Shown: positions 1 through 11,009 of the stretch, piece by piece
Layout: the number at the start of each line of letters is the position of its first letter
Numbering within the stretch: position 1 is the first letter of the stretch
NCBI GenBank assembly: GCA_025175895.1
Contig: CM045993.1
Coordinates: 55,060,621-55,124,620, forward strand
Direction: 5' to 3'
Length of the DNA: 64,000 nucleotides
Source: Wurfbainia villosa
Taxonomy: Eukaryota; Streptophyta; Magnoliopsida; Zingiberales; Zingiberaceae
Translations under genes and position numbers: made by a program
Notes under the pieces: model-generated
Database searches by the model: none
What the model was told of the DNA's origin: nothing
What the model saw: the letters and a program-made list of their open reading frames with translations, nothing else

Positions 1-765
1 TCAGTCGACTGCCTCAACCATGAGGTTTAACACCAAGTATGATGCCCTCATGCTAGACCACCCTTAACTTAGACCTAAGACTTCTAGCCACCTCCGTTAG
101 CCTCACGCCTATCAGATCCCTCTAAGTCATTCATGACTTGTTCATCCATACGCTAGCCTTCAGGTGCTTCCATCGGCTATTGTCATGCTAAGTTGGTCTA
201 TACCGCCAAGGCACATTGGGCTTACGCTGCCAAGACTACTGCTTGGACTTTACGCCGCCAACCATTGGACTTATGCTGCCAAGACTCCACCCTTGGACTT
301 TACGCCGCCAATATCACCAATTGGACTTCCCTTGCTAACCCATGTTGGACTTTCCATTTGCCAAGACTCAAGCTTGGACTTTTCCTTACTAAGACCCATG
401 CTTGGACTTTTCATGCCAACCCATGTTGGACTTTCCAATTGCCAAGACTCAAGCTTGGACTTTCCCTTGCCAAGACCCATGCTTGGACTTTCCATGCCAA
501 GTATCCATGACTTGGACTTTTCATGCCAAGTACACAAGACTTAGACTTTTCCATGATATGGTCAACCCCATGTCAACTATATAGTCAAACAATGGTCAAA
601 CCATCGTTAAACATCAAAATACCACTCGAGTCAAACTCGAGTCTAGTCAATCATGACCTGGGTCAATTGCACCAACAATTTCCCCAAAACATTGTCAAAC
701 ATCAAAACACTACTCGAGTCCAACTTGAGTCTGGTCAATCGTGACCTGGGCCGATTGCACCAACA
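1..765 (-). repeat. M1 3' LTR, partial (copia-like, minus sense)
   Basis: This is the inner part of an LTR that starts outside the window. It closely resembles the LTR at 19434-20995 and the solo LTR at 5418-6847: the same text beginning near CCTCAACCATGAGG, then blocks rich in TTGGACTTT, then the terminus GATTGCACCAACA. On the minus strand the LTR therefore begins TGTTGGTGC. It is followed at 766 by a purine tract (minus strand), which marks it as the 3' LTR of a minus-strand element. The last part (about 625-765) carries an 88-bp duplication. Confidence 0.8.
340..545. repeat. TTGGACTTT / TGCCAAG short tandem array
   Basis: Units of about 21 bp, and 42-bp pairs of them, alternate TTGGACTTTCC with GCCAAGACYCAAGC or GCCAACCCATG. 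Matching arrays lie at about 6590-6740, 14405-14550 and 20630-20880, always inside M-family LTRs near the U3 start in the sense orientation. The array produces spurious open frames on both strands; it is not coding. Confidence 0.8.
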
Positions 766-786
766 ATCTCTCCCTTTTTGATGTTT
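766..786 (-). other. M1 polypurine tract
   Basis: On the minus strand the sequence reads CATCAAAAAGGGAGAGATTG just before the LTR start TGTTGG. This is the usual copia/SIRE plus-strand priming tract, here with one interruption compared with the AAAAAGGGGGAGATTG seen at 14652 and 62691. Confidence 0.75.
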
Positions 787-2589
787 GATAAAAACCATAG
801 AGTTAGGCTACCGAACTCAAATTTTCTTACCAATTCTCCCAAATTGGTAATTTCATAAATTCTCTCTATTTTTGACATACATCAAAAAGGTTCTCTCTCT
901 AAGGGTGTCAATATCTCATATCCCAATGAGATCTTACAATCTCCCCCTTAGTCCAAAAACATCTAGGATGCCTTCACTCTTCCTAGTGATAAGTCCCATA
1001 TCACTTAAGAGAGGCTTCCTATAAACTCTCCTAATTCTCCCCCTCATGAGGAAGAAAACATCCATCATCCCATGATGGATAACCTCCCCTAAAGGCTTGC
1101 TTCCCCATGACCATTGCACCAATAATGTGTTTGGAGAGTCCCTAAGCCTATAGGAATACTAAACCAACAAAATTAAGGTCAAAAGTTCAAACATGAACTC
1201 TCACACACCTTAAAATTGATATACACCCTAAACAACTCTCCTAATCTATATCCAATGGATTTTCACCCTTTCCAATGCTTTCCAAAGCATATCCTAGGGT
1301 TAGGAGCTGTTAGGGTAACCTAACATAGCTGAAATATGGGCTAAACATCTTTGTTTATCTGAAATCAGCTTTGCCAGTCGACTCTTACAGTCACCAGTCG
1401 ACTGCCATTGGCGCCAATTGACTGACATAAGCGGCAGTTGATTGATTTCTGCAAATGAAGAATTTTAGAAAATCAGAAATGATTTTCGAAAAATCATAAG
1501 TAATTATACATAATATGAAAAATTACGAGAATTCATATGTATAATACTTATAACAATCATTATGGGAGAAAAATATTTGAAAAATAAATTACCCATAATA
1601 TAATGAGATTGATACAAAGTTTAAAACCATTGAAAATTTTAATGTTTTAGCCCTACTTTGTATCAATTTCATCAATGGTGATTGCTATCAAAAGATAGAC
1701 TTCACCAAGGTTTTCTAAAATGATTTAAAAATATTTTTGAAAACCTATATTGGATTATGATTAATGGGTTCAATGCACATGACTTGCACATTAGCTTTCC
1801 CCATGATCCACCATGATATAAGATGAGTTTGAGTTCATCTAGATGCAAAAACTATGCACCTTGAACTTAACTCATTTTCTAGTATCTCATATATGTCTAG
1901 GGTGTATCAATACACACACATGTCAATGTAATGTGAGATGTGGATTTTGGTTATCTTAATCTAAGGTCTCATGCATTTTCTAAGGCAACACTACTTGATT
2001 CCCTTATACATGGGACTTCAAGTCATGCCATAGTCCTTAATTCAATTTTATTAATGCATGAAATATGATCATGACATAAATGATAGTATAAATAAACATG
2101 ACCAATGATCATGATGTCATGACATATGATTAAATCTAAATACACATGACACAAAATAGTCCTAAGCATAATCATGACATTTTATATGATTAAAAAGAAA
2201 TATGATATTATGACATGTTATATGGCAAATCAAGCATGACAAATAAAATATAAAGGTATATAATACCTAAATTTTAGTGTTAATTGCCATTTGTTAGAAT
2301 TAAACCCATTTTTCCATATTATCACTAATCCCCCAAGTGTGCCAAAAACTCAAAATGACACATTATGACCTCTAAACCTAGTTTGTGCCAATTTGATTGA
2401 TTTTTCATAATTCTCAAAATATATTGGCACATCCTAAAATTTTTTAGGATATAAATTCAAACCACATTTTTCAAGGTACCCATAACCTTGAAAATGACCT
2501 AAAGTGCCACCTTTACCATGGTTAGGTTAACTATCCATCCATTTAAAGTTGACACACCCTAACCCATTTAGCGTGAGTCGATCACGCTC
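766..2589 (-). other. M1 non-coding 3' spacer
   Basis: AT-rich sequence without any convincing reading frame lies between the purine tract and the gag remnant. It is collinear with the M2 spacer at 14652-16339 and 17432-17640, down to shared phrases such as AAAGATAGACTTCACCAAG and TCCCTTATACATGGG. No protease, integrase or RT similarity was seen in the place where pol would be expected. CAGTCGACTG-like motifs occur near 1375-1410. Confidence 0.7.
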
Positions 2590-3700
2590 CTAGAATCCAA
2601 AACCTATTTGATCTCCTTGGGTTTACTAGGTATTCCTTAGGGATAACTTCCCTAGATACCCTCCTAGGCTTGGTAGCCTTGGTCATTATGGTCTTGCTTA
2701 GGTTAACTCTAGGAGTAACTCCCCTTGTAACCTTCTTAGTGGCCTCTAGGTTTCTTCGAAACCTTAGCCACTAGGCACCTACCATGGTCAACTCTAGGGA
2801 TGATTTCCCTTTTGACATTGGTTTTCCTAGGTCTAGTACTAGTTCCATAATCGAATGAAACATTGTGATAGGTAGGCTTATCTACCTTGGACCTAGGCTT
2901 GTGGCTCAAGCCTTTCTTGCCCATAGATGAGCCTTGCCTCCTAGACTCTAGGCTTTGACCATTTTACCCTTTAATTGAATTTTGCATCCTTGCAAGGGTC
3001 TTTTCAAGTTTTTCAAGCCTTGACCTCAAGACTTGGTTCTCTAATTCTAATTTCTCTAATTTTGTGGGTCCATTATTTCTTTGAGTATTTTTTCCCTTCC
3101 TAGGTATATGTCTAGAATTCTTGGAGTTAAAACCTAGGTGGTCTTCTATTTTCCTAATACCTTCCTTAGGTAAAATTATTTTAGGGACATTAGTCCCAAA
3201 TTTATCCTTAGTTCTAAAGTTGACGTGTTTAGCTCCTAAGCAATAAAGCCTATTTTTACTAGCATGCTTTTCATGAGTACTAGTAAGAGTGCTAAAAACA
3301 TGCTTTTTAAACTTAGAACTAGAAGGTGCATTAAAATATACCTTAGGGTTTGCCTTAGAGGCTCCCCCTACATGTGTAGCTCCTTCTTGCCCTTTCTTAC
3401 TCACCATAGACATTGACTCCTATAATGCCCCGGTTGTTGACACTTGAAGCACACCACGTGCTCCTTGCTCTTCCTAATTGGGGCACTGACATCCTTTGAA
3501 TTTTTATTGACTTTAGGTGCCGACGGAGTCTTCTTGACTTTCTTAGGACACTTGCTTTTGTAGTGCTCATATTCCCTACACTCAAAACACATAATATAAT
3601 TTTTATTATTAATTAAAGTATTTGAGTTACCTAGGGTGGTGGAAGTTTGGACTTCATCTTCTTGACCGGAGGTAGATGGTTCTTCTTCTTCTTGCTCCGC
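2590..3700 (-). pseudogene. gag remnant of M1 (two zinc knuckles, coiled coil)
   Basis: Read leftwards, the remnant starts inside an acidic stretch (EEEEPSTS), followed by two CCHC knuckles, CFECREYEHYKSKC (Gly position changed) and CFKCQQPGHYRSQC. Next comes a basic region, a leucine-rich coiled coil (ENQVLRSRLEKLEKTLARM, near 2990-3060) and a basic tail ending in sequence like REVIPKEYLVNP in M2. The order matches the gag of M2 at 17658-19367. A frameshift lies near 3401-3413, just after the second knuckle, and stops interrupt the tail below 2736. The N-terminal Gag domain is missing: sequence right of about 3700 belongs to another LTR. The likely role was a nucleocapsid/capsid protein of a non-autonomous copia-like element. 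Confidence 0.75.
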
Positions 3701-4104
3701 CATTGGCTCAATGGGGAAAACAACTCTCTCTCTATAAAAATAGAGCATGGGGTGCTTGATGAGGCTAGTGCTTATCTTCTAACCTTACTCTCAAGCTCCC
3801 CATGACTTTCTAAGCTTTCTAAGTGTTTTAATCCTCCTCTTCTCCAATCTTTATCTTCATCCATTGTAAAGAAGAGGAGAGTGTTGTAAAGAAAGCTTTC
3901 TTAGTGAAGATTCTTTGGATTGATCCACCTTAAGGATCGCCGTGGAGTAGGGGCTTAATCTCCGAACCACGTAAACTCTTTTGTTAGCAATTTTGTTTGT
4001 AGTCTCTTAATTTCATTTAGAATTTGCTTTGCTTCCGCTAACTTTGCTTGTAGAAATAAAAAGAGGCTTTTCACCCCTCTCTAGCCTTCTAAGGATCCCC
4101 AACA
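3701..4104 (+). repeat. Plus-sense LTR fragment (R-U5 part)
   Basis: A TATA-like CTATAAAAATAGAG at about 3732 is followed by sequence parallel to the Q LTR end: GAACCACGTAAACTC, a CACCCCTCTCTAGC motif, and the terminus GGATCCCCAACA. It abuts the M1 gag remnant on the left and M2 LTR sequence on the right. The terminal CA sits exactly at the junction with M2, so it could be the right end of an element that inserted in the M2 LTR and later lost its left part. Confidence 0.55.
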
Positions 4105-4165
4105 TTTCCATGCCAACCCATGTTGAACTTTCCAATTGGCAAGACTCAAGCTTGGACTTTCCCTT
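4105..4165 (-). repeat. M2 3' LTR, outer piece
   Basis: M-family LTR text (TTTCCATGCCAACCCATG, then CAAGCTTGGACTTTCCCTT) stops at the P1 insertion and resumes at 14409 with CCCTTGCCAAGATCC. The 5-bp CCCTT at 4161-4165 and 14409-14413 is the P1 target-site duplication. Confidence 0.8.
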
Positions 4166-5094
4166 TGTTGGGATGTATACTGAAAAGTCTATCTTTTGTA
4201 TGAACATCTTTATTTTTGAAATAAGAATCACATGATCATTGTTTGCATATTTATGGTTATGCATATTGTCTAATACATTACATTGTAGATAACATGGTCT
4301 ATAGTGTCACACGGGAGATCATGTTATTAGTTCCTTGTAAAGTATAAGTAAAGGCTCACAACTGAGATGGTTTTGGACAAACCATTGGTATGGTTGTAGT
4401 GTAATTTGGTATTGGTTTGTCTTGACCATAGAATTACACTAGTACACTTTGAGTGTATTGAGCAGGACCGACTTAGAGGTGATTCGATTTATTGCTGACT
4501 ACATAATTGAATCGGACCTCGGTATTATGGTGTACATGCTCTTAATCCCGATATATTAACGGGCACATATACTTAGTATTTATTTCTTAGATTTACCAAT
4601 GAGCGAGATTTATACACTAAATCGATAGGCTCGGTAAGTTGGGAAATGATATTATTTATATGGTGTGCCGTTGATTATAGGAGGAAACCATGTCCTATAT
4701 ATTAGGATGATGATGTCCCCTTGAGGAGCTCATAAGGTTCATCATGTAAATCATGCAGGTGGACTTAGTCCGGCATGATGATAAGGTTGAGTAGTACTAC
4801 TCATGGAGTTAGATGTTGATTAATTAATTGTCAATAAATTAATTAATTGACTGACATTCGAGATCTTAAACACGGGGAGACATTTGTACAAATAATATAT
4901 GAAGCCCATATTTATTTATGGGGTTGGTGAGGTAGATCAAAGATAATCTTCTAGTGGAATGAATTATCATTAATGGATAGAACTTTATGTGGGCTTGATC
5001 CATTGGGTGGCAAAGATCCAACTCCTCCTCATGGTCCCTATTGTAGCCTATTAAAACCCTCATGGAGCCTATATCCGATGGTGGAAAATGGAAC

Positions 5095-5252
5095 TCTAGA
5101 TCCGACGGTGGAGATTAAATCTCTAGATTCAACGGTGGAGATTAAATCTTTAGATCCGACGGTGGAGATTAAATCTCTAGATCCGACGGTTGAGATTAAA
5201 TCCCTAGATCCGACGGTTGAGATTAAATCCCTAGATACGATGGTGGAGATTA
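5095..5252 (+). repeat. 27-bp tandem array in the LTR (6 units)
   Basis: The unit is close to CGGTGGAGATTAAATCTC followed by TAGATCCGA. It includes the near-palindrome GAGATT-A-AATCTC. The last unit runs into the TATA region (TATAAAA at 5275). Equivalent arrays occur in all other P-family LTRs with 3, 4 or 6 units. Because the unit is a multiple of three it gives spurious nine-residue peptide repeats. Confidence 0.9.
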
Positions 5253-5274
5253 AAAGGATGCTTAAGCCTAGCTC

Positions 5275-5281
5275 TATAAAA
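5275..5281 (+). promoter_or_regulatory. TATA box of P1 5' LTR
   Basis: TATAAAA in the context AGCTCTATAAAAGGAGGC, about 25 bp after the 27-bp array. The same element is at 13598 (P1 3' LTR), 26033 (P2) and about 42217 (P3). The position inside the LTR fits the U3/R border. Confidence 0.7.
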
Positions 5282-5417
5282 GGAGGCTTAAGGGGTGGGC
5301 GACAAGAATAATCAAGGGAGATTAGGGTTTTGGCTTTAGGCGGCTAGGGTTTGGAGAAGTCTTGGGCGGCAAGACTTTCTAGGGTTGTAGCCGGCGCCCA
5401 TCATCCTTCTCTCAACC

Positions 5418-6847
5418 TGTTAGGACCCTTGGAACGGCTAGAGGGGGGGGGGGTGAATAGCGTAGATAGAATTCGATCGCGTTTGTGTCTACAATTTCGT
5501 TAGTGCGCAGCGGAAATAGAAGTAATAAAAGCAATAACGAAATAGATAACAAGCTAACACAATGATATAACGTGGTTCGGAACCGCATGGTTCCTACTCC
5601 ACGGATCGAGCTCTAAAGAGCCCTAGTGATGCACACGCACTCACTAATGATAAACACTCCTTCTCGACACAAGTCGGAGGCGGAGAAACCCCTTACAATA
5701 GATCTTACAACAGTAAGAACGAAATACAAGCAATATACAATGTAAATATGAAATACAAGTAAAGAAAAGACTTTACAACACTTGTTTTGATTGCTTGAAT
5801 GCTTGGTTGCTTGCTTGCACTTGGATACCTGATTTGCACCAACAAATCGCCCCAATAGCCCTCAAGAACCGATTTCTTTTTCCTCCATCACGAGCTCCAT
5901 ATATAGCTTCAACCTGTGCTGGAAAAAGTCTATCAGTCGACTGATCGGAACCATCAGTCGACTGATGCCACTGTTGTCGTGAGACAACGGCTAGTTCCAC
6001 ATTGGATAAGTCCAACGGAACTACCATCAGTCGACTGATTATGACCATCAGTCGACTGATGGAGTCCTCACTCGACCAGTCGAGTCTCGACTCCATTCTG
6101 TGGCCGAATTCTCGAGCACCCAATCGATCATACGGATCACGATCGCCGATCCATCGATCGACTTGAACCTATGGCGATCCTATGCTATAACCCGCAAATA
6201 TCAAACCCTAGTTGACTCGGTCGGTCCGACGCCACATGGCACGATCACCGGCACACCTCAAACATGAGGTTTTAACTCAAATATGGTTCCCCCATACTTG
6301 CTAGACCACCCTTAGCCTAGACCTAAGCCTTCTAGCCACCTCCATCAGCCTCACGCCTCTCGGATCCCTCCAAGTCATCCATGACTTGTTCATCCATTGC
6401 GCTAGCCTTCAGGTGCTTCCGTCGGCTATGTCATACTAACGGTGTCTACACCGCCAAGGCACATTGGATTTACGCCGCCAAGACTCCGCTTGGACTTTAC
6501 GCCGCCAACCATTGGACTTGTGCTGCCAAGACTACCGCTTGGACTTTACGCCGCCAATATTAAACCCCTTGGACTTCAAATTCTAACCCATGTTAGACTT
6601 TCCATGCCAAGACCATGCTTGGACTTTCCTTGCCAACTCATGTTGGACTTTCCATTTGCCAAGCCCCATGCTTGGACTTTCCTTGCCAACACATGTTGGA
6701 CTTTCCATTTGCCAAGACCCATGCTTGGACTTTTCCTTGACAATTATATTGTCATATGTTTTTGTCGAAACATCAAAACACATCAACACATCACTCGAGC
6801 CAAACTCGAGTCCTGGTCAATCGTGACCTGGGCCGATTGCACCAACA
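5418..6847 (-). mobile_element. Solo LTR of the M family, nested in P1 5' LTR
   Basis: A 1430-bp sequence begins TGTTAGGACCC and ends GCACCAACA. It is flanked by CAACC at 5413-5417 and 6848-6852. It resembles the M2 LTR, including the G-rich GGTGAATAG start and the TTGGACTTT array near its right end. No internal region is present, so it is a solo LTR left by LTR-LTR recombination. On the minus strand a TATATATGG lies at about 5898-5905. Confidence 0.92.
5932..6061. promoter_or_regulatory. Cluster of four perfect palindromes with CAGTCGACTG core
   Basis: Perfect palindromes at 5932-5945 (14 bp), 5952-5967 (CATCAGTCGACTGATG, 16 bp), 6026-6039 (14 bp) and 6046-6061 (16 bp). In the minus-strand sense they lie about 30-160 bp upstream of the TATATA motif at 5898-5905. 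This is a typical place for promoter-proximal binding sites; binding itself is inferred. Confidence 0.7.
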
Positions 6848-7521
6848 CAACCTTGGTCGATGCTCATCCCCTTCTTCCTCTTCTCCTTGGCCCGTGGAAA
6901 CAAGGGTTAGGGTTTTTCCCTTGGAGCTCTTGGCCGGCGCCTACTCCCTCTTCTATTCCTTGGCCGACGGCAAAATCAAGTCTCTTGACTTGGTGGCCGG
7001 TCCTAGATAGGGAAGAGTTTCGTTTCATTCTTCCCTTTGTTCGGAGCGAGCAAGGAAGGGAAGAACGTGTTCTAGGAGGCTTCGACTTTTGGAATATCGT
7101 CGCCCACACGACGTCCAAAAGGAGGAAGGACATACAATAGAAGATCAAGAGGTATAACAAGAGGTATAATGCTTGTTTATGGATATTTTCTTTTTCTATG
7201 CATGTTGTATATTTTGTTATGTGGCTAATTTACTTGGACCTTGAATACAAAAACAAAAACCAACGATCCGTACATCGTCTATTCCGTGGCTATTCAAAGA
7301 ATAGAGGTAGGTTGCTTGAACAACAAGTTTGTTCAAGTGACCACTCTAATCGAATAGCACGACGATGCAACAGTAGCTTGGGTAGTCCCTATTTGTCAAG
7401 GATTAATATTTTAATTCGGAGACGAAGACAGGATTGCCATGAACAAGCGATCGAGTTGAAGTGGGAAGCGAAGTTTCCCCCCTTCAAGTGGTATCAGAAC
7501 TTCGGTTCCGCAAAACCTTCA

Positions 7522-7536
7522 AGTGGTATCAGAGCC
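7522..7536 (+). other. P1 primer-binding site (initiator Met-tRNA)
   Basis: TGGTATCAGAGCC begins two bases after the LTR terminus and matches the 3' end of plant initiator Met-tRNA. A second, mutated copy (TGGTATCAGAACT) lies about 36 bp upstream, inside the LTR; the P1 3' LTR has it too (near 14377), so it belongs to this LTR version. Confidence 0.85.
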
Positions 7537-8571
7537 ACGGTTTCTGATTTTGTGTGTTTAGGATTCTATTAATTTTATGCACTTTTCTTATATTGTATGT
7601 GTCGGATGATAGTAGGATGTGCGTAGGCTAACTTTTTGATTGCAGATATAAGATCCAACTATTATGGCCATATGTGTGTATGTGATTGCATGTGTGTAAT
7701 ATTATTTGAATCCTCGGGGTTGACGAGGCTAGTATTTATTTTTTGTAATTAAGTATGACATTGTTTAGTCACTCTTTTTATTTTAGTTTACTTTTGATCT
7801 AGATTGCATGTACACTCCTTCGTGGAGTATAGGATTGATGGATGTAAATTAAAATAGTTATTGTCGGCTCAGATCTCCGGATGGCTTGTACATGGAGTAT
7901 GGAGGAGCGGACGAGATGGCCATGCGACGAGAGTCATATTGGAGAACAAAAGCCATAATAGTTGGAAAATATCTTTTTCATATTTATTGCTTTTTGTTTG
8001 ATATGCATGTCGTGTGCTAGGAAAATTCCTCAATTTTAAATTACTAAGTGGGAGAGAGATATTTTTATAAATTACCACGACCTCCATTATGATTTGACAT
8101 GTGATGCAAACAAACTTGCGCGTCGGCTCTGAGTGCCTTCCTCCCCATCGGATGAGTTTATTTTGTGGATCACAGGGTCAAATATGGTTATTGGAAATTA
8201 TTAAGGAGCGTGTGTACTTCCCCATTGGAAGGCAGATAACCCGAGATAATTGCCTTGGTACCAAGTAATGGTGAACACTTAGATGCAAATAGGAGTATCC
8301 TCCCCATCGGAGTCACTACTTTTATTTGTAGGGCCAAAGAGGAACCAACTATTAATTTTATTTGTCAAAAAGTTAGGTTGACAAGATAGTAAAATTAATG
8401 GGTAAAACCTCCTCTTACAAATGTAGAATTCGTATACGTCCACACGATCGTGGCATACGATATTCTCGGTGTTTTGAGGTGTTGGTTGATTTTTAAATTT
8501 TATTGTTTGAGGAATCAATAATTTTTTGAAATCTAATATTTTGATCTATATGATTCTTAGGTTTTTCAAAA
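7537..8571 (+). other. P1 untranslated leader
   Basis: About 1 kb between the PBS and the gag start without a convincing reading frame. It is collinear with 42990-44016 in P3, so it is a conserved leader of this family. P2 lost almost all of it by deletion. Confidence 0.75.
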
Positions 8572-9345
8572 ATGACTTTCAACCCGCTTGCTGTGATACT
8601 GAAAGAAAATAAACTTACTCGACCCAATTATATTGATTGGAAGAGGAATCTTGATATTGTATTGACTGCTGAGGAGTACAAGTATATACTCTTTGAAGAG
8701 TGTCCTCCTAAGCCAGCAGATGATTCTGGGGAAAAGGAGAAGGAGAGTTATTAGAAGTGGATGAAGGCTGATGAGATAGCGCAGTGTTACATTTTGGCTT
8801 CTATGTCAAATGTATTACAACATCAGCATCAAGCCATGCCCACTGTTTATGACATGATGCTCAATCTCAAAGAGCTTTTCGGACACCAGAATCGGGCTAT
8901 GAGGCAGGAAGCCATGAGGAACTTGATGACGACCACCATGATCGAGGGAACACCCGTGAGGGATCATGTTCTCAAGATGATGGCTCATTTGAATGAGCTG
9001 GAAGTCCTTGGAGCTGAGATCGATGGGGAAACCCAGGTCGATATCATACTCCAGTCTCTACCTAGGAGTTTTGAGCAGTTTCGCCTGAACTACAACATGA
9101 ATAAAAGGTTGTATTCATTGGCGGAGCTTCTGACAGAACTCCAGGCAGCAGAGGGGCTTTTTCGTCAGAGTGCTCAGGCTTAGGCCATGATCACCCAAAA
9201 GGTTTCTACTTCTAAGCCGAAAGGCAAGAAGAAGAAGAAACAAGGTGGGGCAAAGGTGGCTGGAGGACTCAGGGAGGAGTGAAGAAGCTGAAAGGCAAGT
9301 GCTTCACTTGCAAGTAGACTGGACACTGGAAGAAGGACTGCCCCA
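8572..9345 (+). pseudogene. gag: P1 gag (copia UBN2-type, with CCHC knuckle)
   Basis: The frame opens with ATG at 8572 (MTFNPLAVILKENKL, then NYIDWKRNLDIVL), typical of the N-terminal part of plant copia Gag. It continues through LQSLPRSFEQFRLNYNMNK to a lysine-rich tail and a CCHC knuckle CFTCK-TGHWKKDC (9300-9341). Breaks: TAG at 8752, TAG at 9181, a one-base loss near 9270 relative to P3, and a TAG inside the knuckle. Gag forms the virus-like particle and packages the RNA. The start is well supported because P3 has the same ATG and the same following residues. Confidence 0.88.
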
Positions 9346-9740
9346 ACCGGAAGCAGAACAAAGATATATCTTTTGGTCTAGTCGTTGAAACATATTTAGC
9401 GGTGTTATCTTCCGGCACCTGGTGTGTAGATACGGGAGCCACTGATCATGTCTGTAATACTTTGCATGGGTTCTAGGACACCAGACGACTGGCTGAGGGA
9501 GAGATTACCATTTACTTGGGCGATGCCACGAAGGTGACGGCTGTTGCAGTGGGAGATATTTATTTGTCTTTTGAGAGGAATAAAATTTTGGTTCTAAAAA
9601 ACTGCCTTTATGTACCTTTATTTAGAAAGAATTTGATTTCAATTTCTAAATTATTTATGGATGGATATTCTATTTCTTTTAATGACAGAGTTGTTATAAA
9701 AATGAATAGGAAGATTATCTGTTCTGGTGCATTATAGGAA
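9346..9740 (+). pseudogene. P1 aspartic protease remnant
   Basis: The catalytic motif WCVDTGATDHVCN (9420-9458) is the copia form of D-S/T-G-A with the usual H-V-C-N extension. It is followed by a beta-rich stretch (GDIYLSFERNKILVLKNCLYVP, read as two parts, NCLYVPLFRKNLISISKL). A TAG at about 9474 follows GF. After ICSGAL the frame is lost around 9737 compared with P3. The protease would have cut the Gag-Pol polyprotein. Confidence 0.85.
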
Positions 9741-9799
9741 ATTTATATACACTTGAACCAAAAGCTCCCACGATGCAAATAGAAGTAAATAACTCATCT

Positions 9800-10740
9800 T
9801 CTAATTCCAATAAGAGAAAAGAACCTTCGAAGATGAACCAAACATATCTTTGGCATATAAGGCTAGGTCATATTAACCTAAGCAGAATTTAAAGGTTGAT
9901 AGCTGATGGACCTCTGGGTTCATTAGTGGTGGAAGATTTCCCAACCTACGAATCTTGCTTAGAAGGTAAAATGACCAAGAGGCCTTTTAAGGCCAAGGGG
10001 TATAGAGCCAAAGATGTATTGGAATTGGTTCATTCTGATTTGTGTGGTCCTATGTCTATCTAGGCAGGTGGTGGTTTTGAATATTTCGTCTCTTTCATAT
10101 ATGATTATTCAAGATATGGATACATTTACTTGATGCGCCACAAGTCTGAATGCTTTGACAGGTTCAAAGAATTCAAGGCTAATGTGGAGAAACGTCAAGG
10201 TAAAAGTATCAAGACACTACGATCTGATCGTAGTGTTGAGTACCTCTTGGGAGAGTTTAGGAATTACTTATCAAAGGCTGGGATTCAATCCCAATTGTTT
10301 GCACCTGGCACACCCTAGCAGAATGGTGTAGCGGAGCGAAAGAATAGGACTCTTATGGAGATGGTTAGATCGATGATGAGTTATTCTGAGTTGCTAGATT
10401 TGTTCTGGGGGTATGCTCTAGATACGACAGTGTATATTCTGAACTTGGTACCATCTAAATCAGTGCCTTCTACTCCCACAGAATTGTGGACTGGGCGAAA
10501 GCCTAGTTTGAGACATATTCGGATTTGGGGGAGTCCAGCACATATGCCGAAGGCAGATGCTGGTAAGTTGGAACCTCGTACAGAAGTGTGCATGTTTGTT
10601 GGCTATCCTAGAGGAACGAAAGGTGGTTTGTTTTATAGTCCTAGAGATCAGAGGGTGATTGTTAGCTCGAACGCCAAATTTTCTAGAGGAAGACTTTGTG
10701 ATAAACCACAAGCCCATCAGTAAGATTGTTCTGGAGGAAT
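9800..10740 (+). pseudogene. P1 integrase remnant
   Basis: The H-H-C-C zinc region is visible (YLWHIRLGHIN, then ESCLEGK), followed by the core: first Asp in VHSDLCGP, second in LRSDRSVEYL, Glu in NGVAERKNRTL. The C-terminal side includes ELWTGRKPSLRHIRIWG and FVGYPRGTKGG. In-frame stops occur near 9890, 10062 and 10316. Integrase preceding RT places the element in Ty1/copia. Confidence 0.88.
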
Positions 10741-11009
10741 TGAGAGGGGAAGTCACTACTTCAGTACCACCGATACAAGAGGATATACCACAAGTGACTA
10801 TACCGCGTGTCTTAGAAGATACACAGGTGATACCTCATCGTAGTGGGAGGGTTGTTAGACAGCCTGATAGATTTATGTTCTTGGGAGAATCTTCTGATTT
10901 GGTCCCTGGCGAACATGAACCTGATCCCTGAACATATGACGAGGCGATCCAAGATAAAGATGTGGTATCTTGGCAAAGTGCAATGAATTCTGAGATAGAA
11001 TCTATGGAT

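Larger units (their letters stand above)
4166..7521 (+). repeat. P1 5' LTR (interrupted at 5418-6847)
   Basis: The LTR runs from TGTTGGGATG to AAAACCTTCA and is directly followed by the PBS. Without the nested solo LTR and its 5-bp duplication it is about 1.92 kb, close to the 1.88 kb of the partner LTR. It contains the 27-bp array, a TATA box and a long GC-richer leader with GGCCGGCG-type motifs. Confidence 0.9.

Noticed and set aside
164..584. Overlapping frames in the TTGGACTTT array on both strands
   Set aside because: All three phases are open because of the short repeat. No start context or homology.
4973..5311. Repeated-peptide frame (DPTVEIKSL units)
   Set aside because: It arises because the 27-bp LTR unit is divisible by three. 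It lies in a U3 region and codes on neither strand in a conserved way.
6864..7160. Minus-strand basic protein frame in P1 5' LTR
   Set aside because: It is the reverse of LTR leader sequence; the copy at 13750-14019 is similar only because the LTRs are copies.
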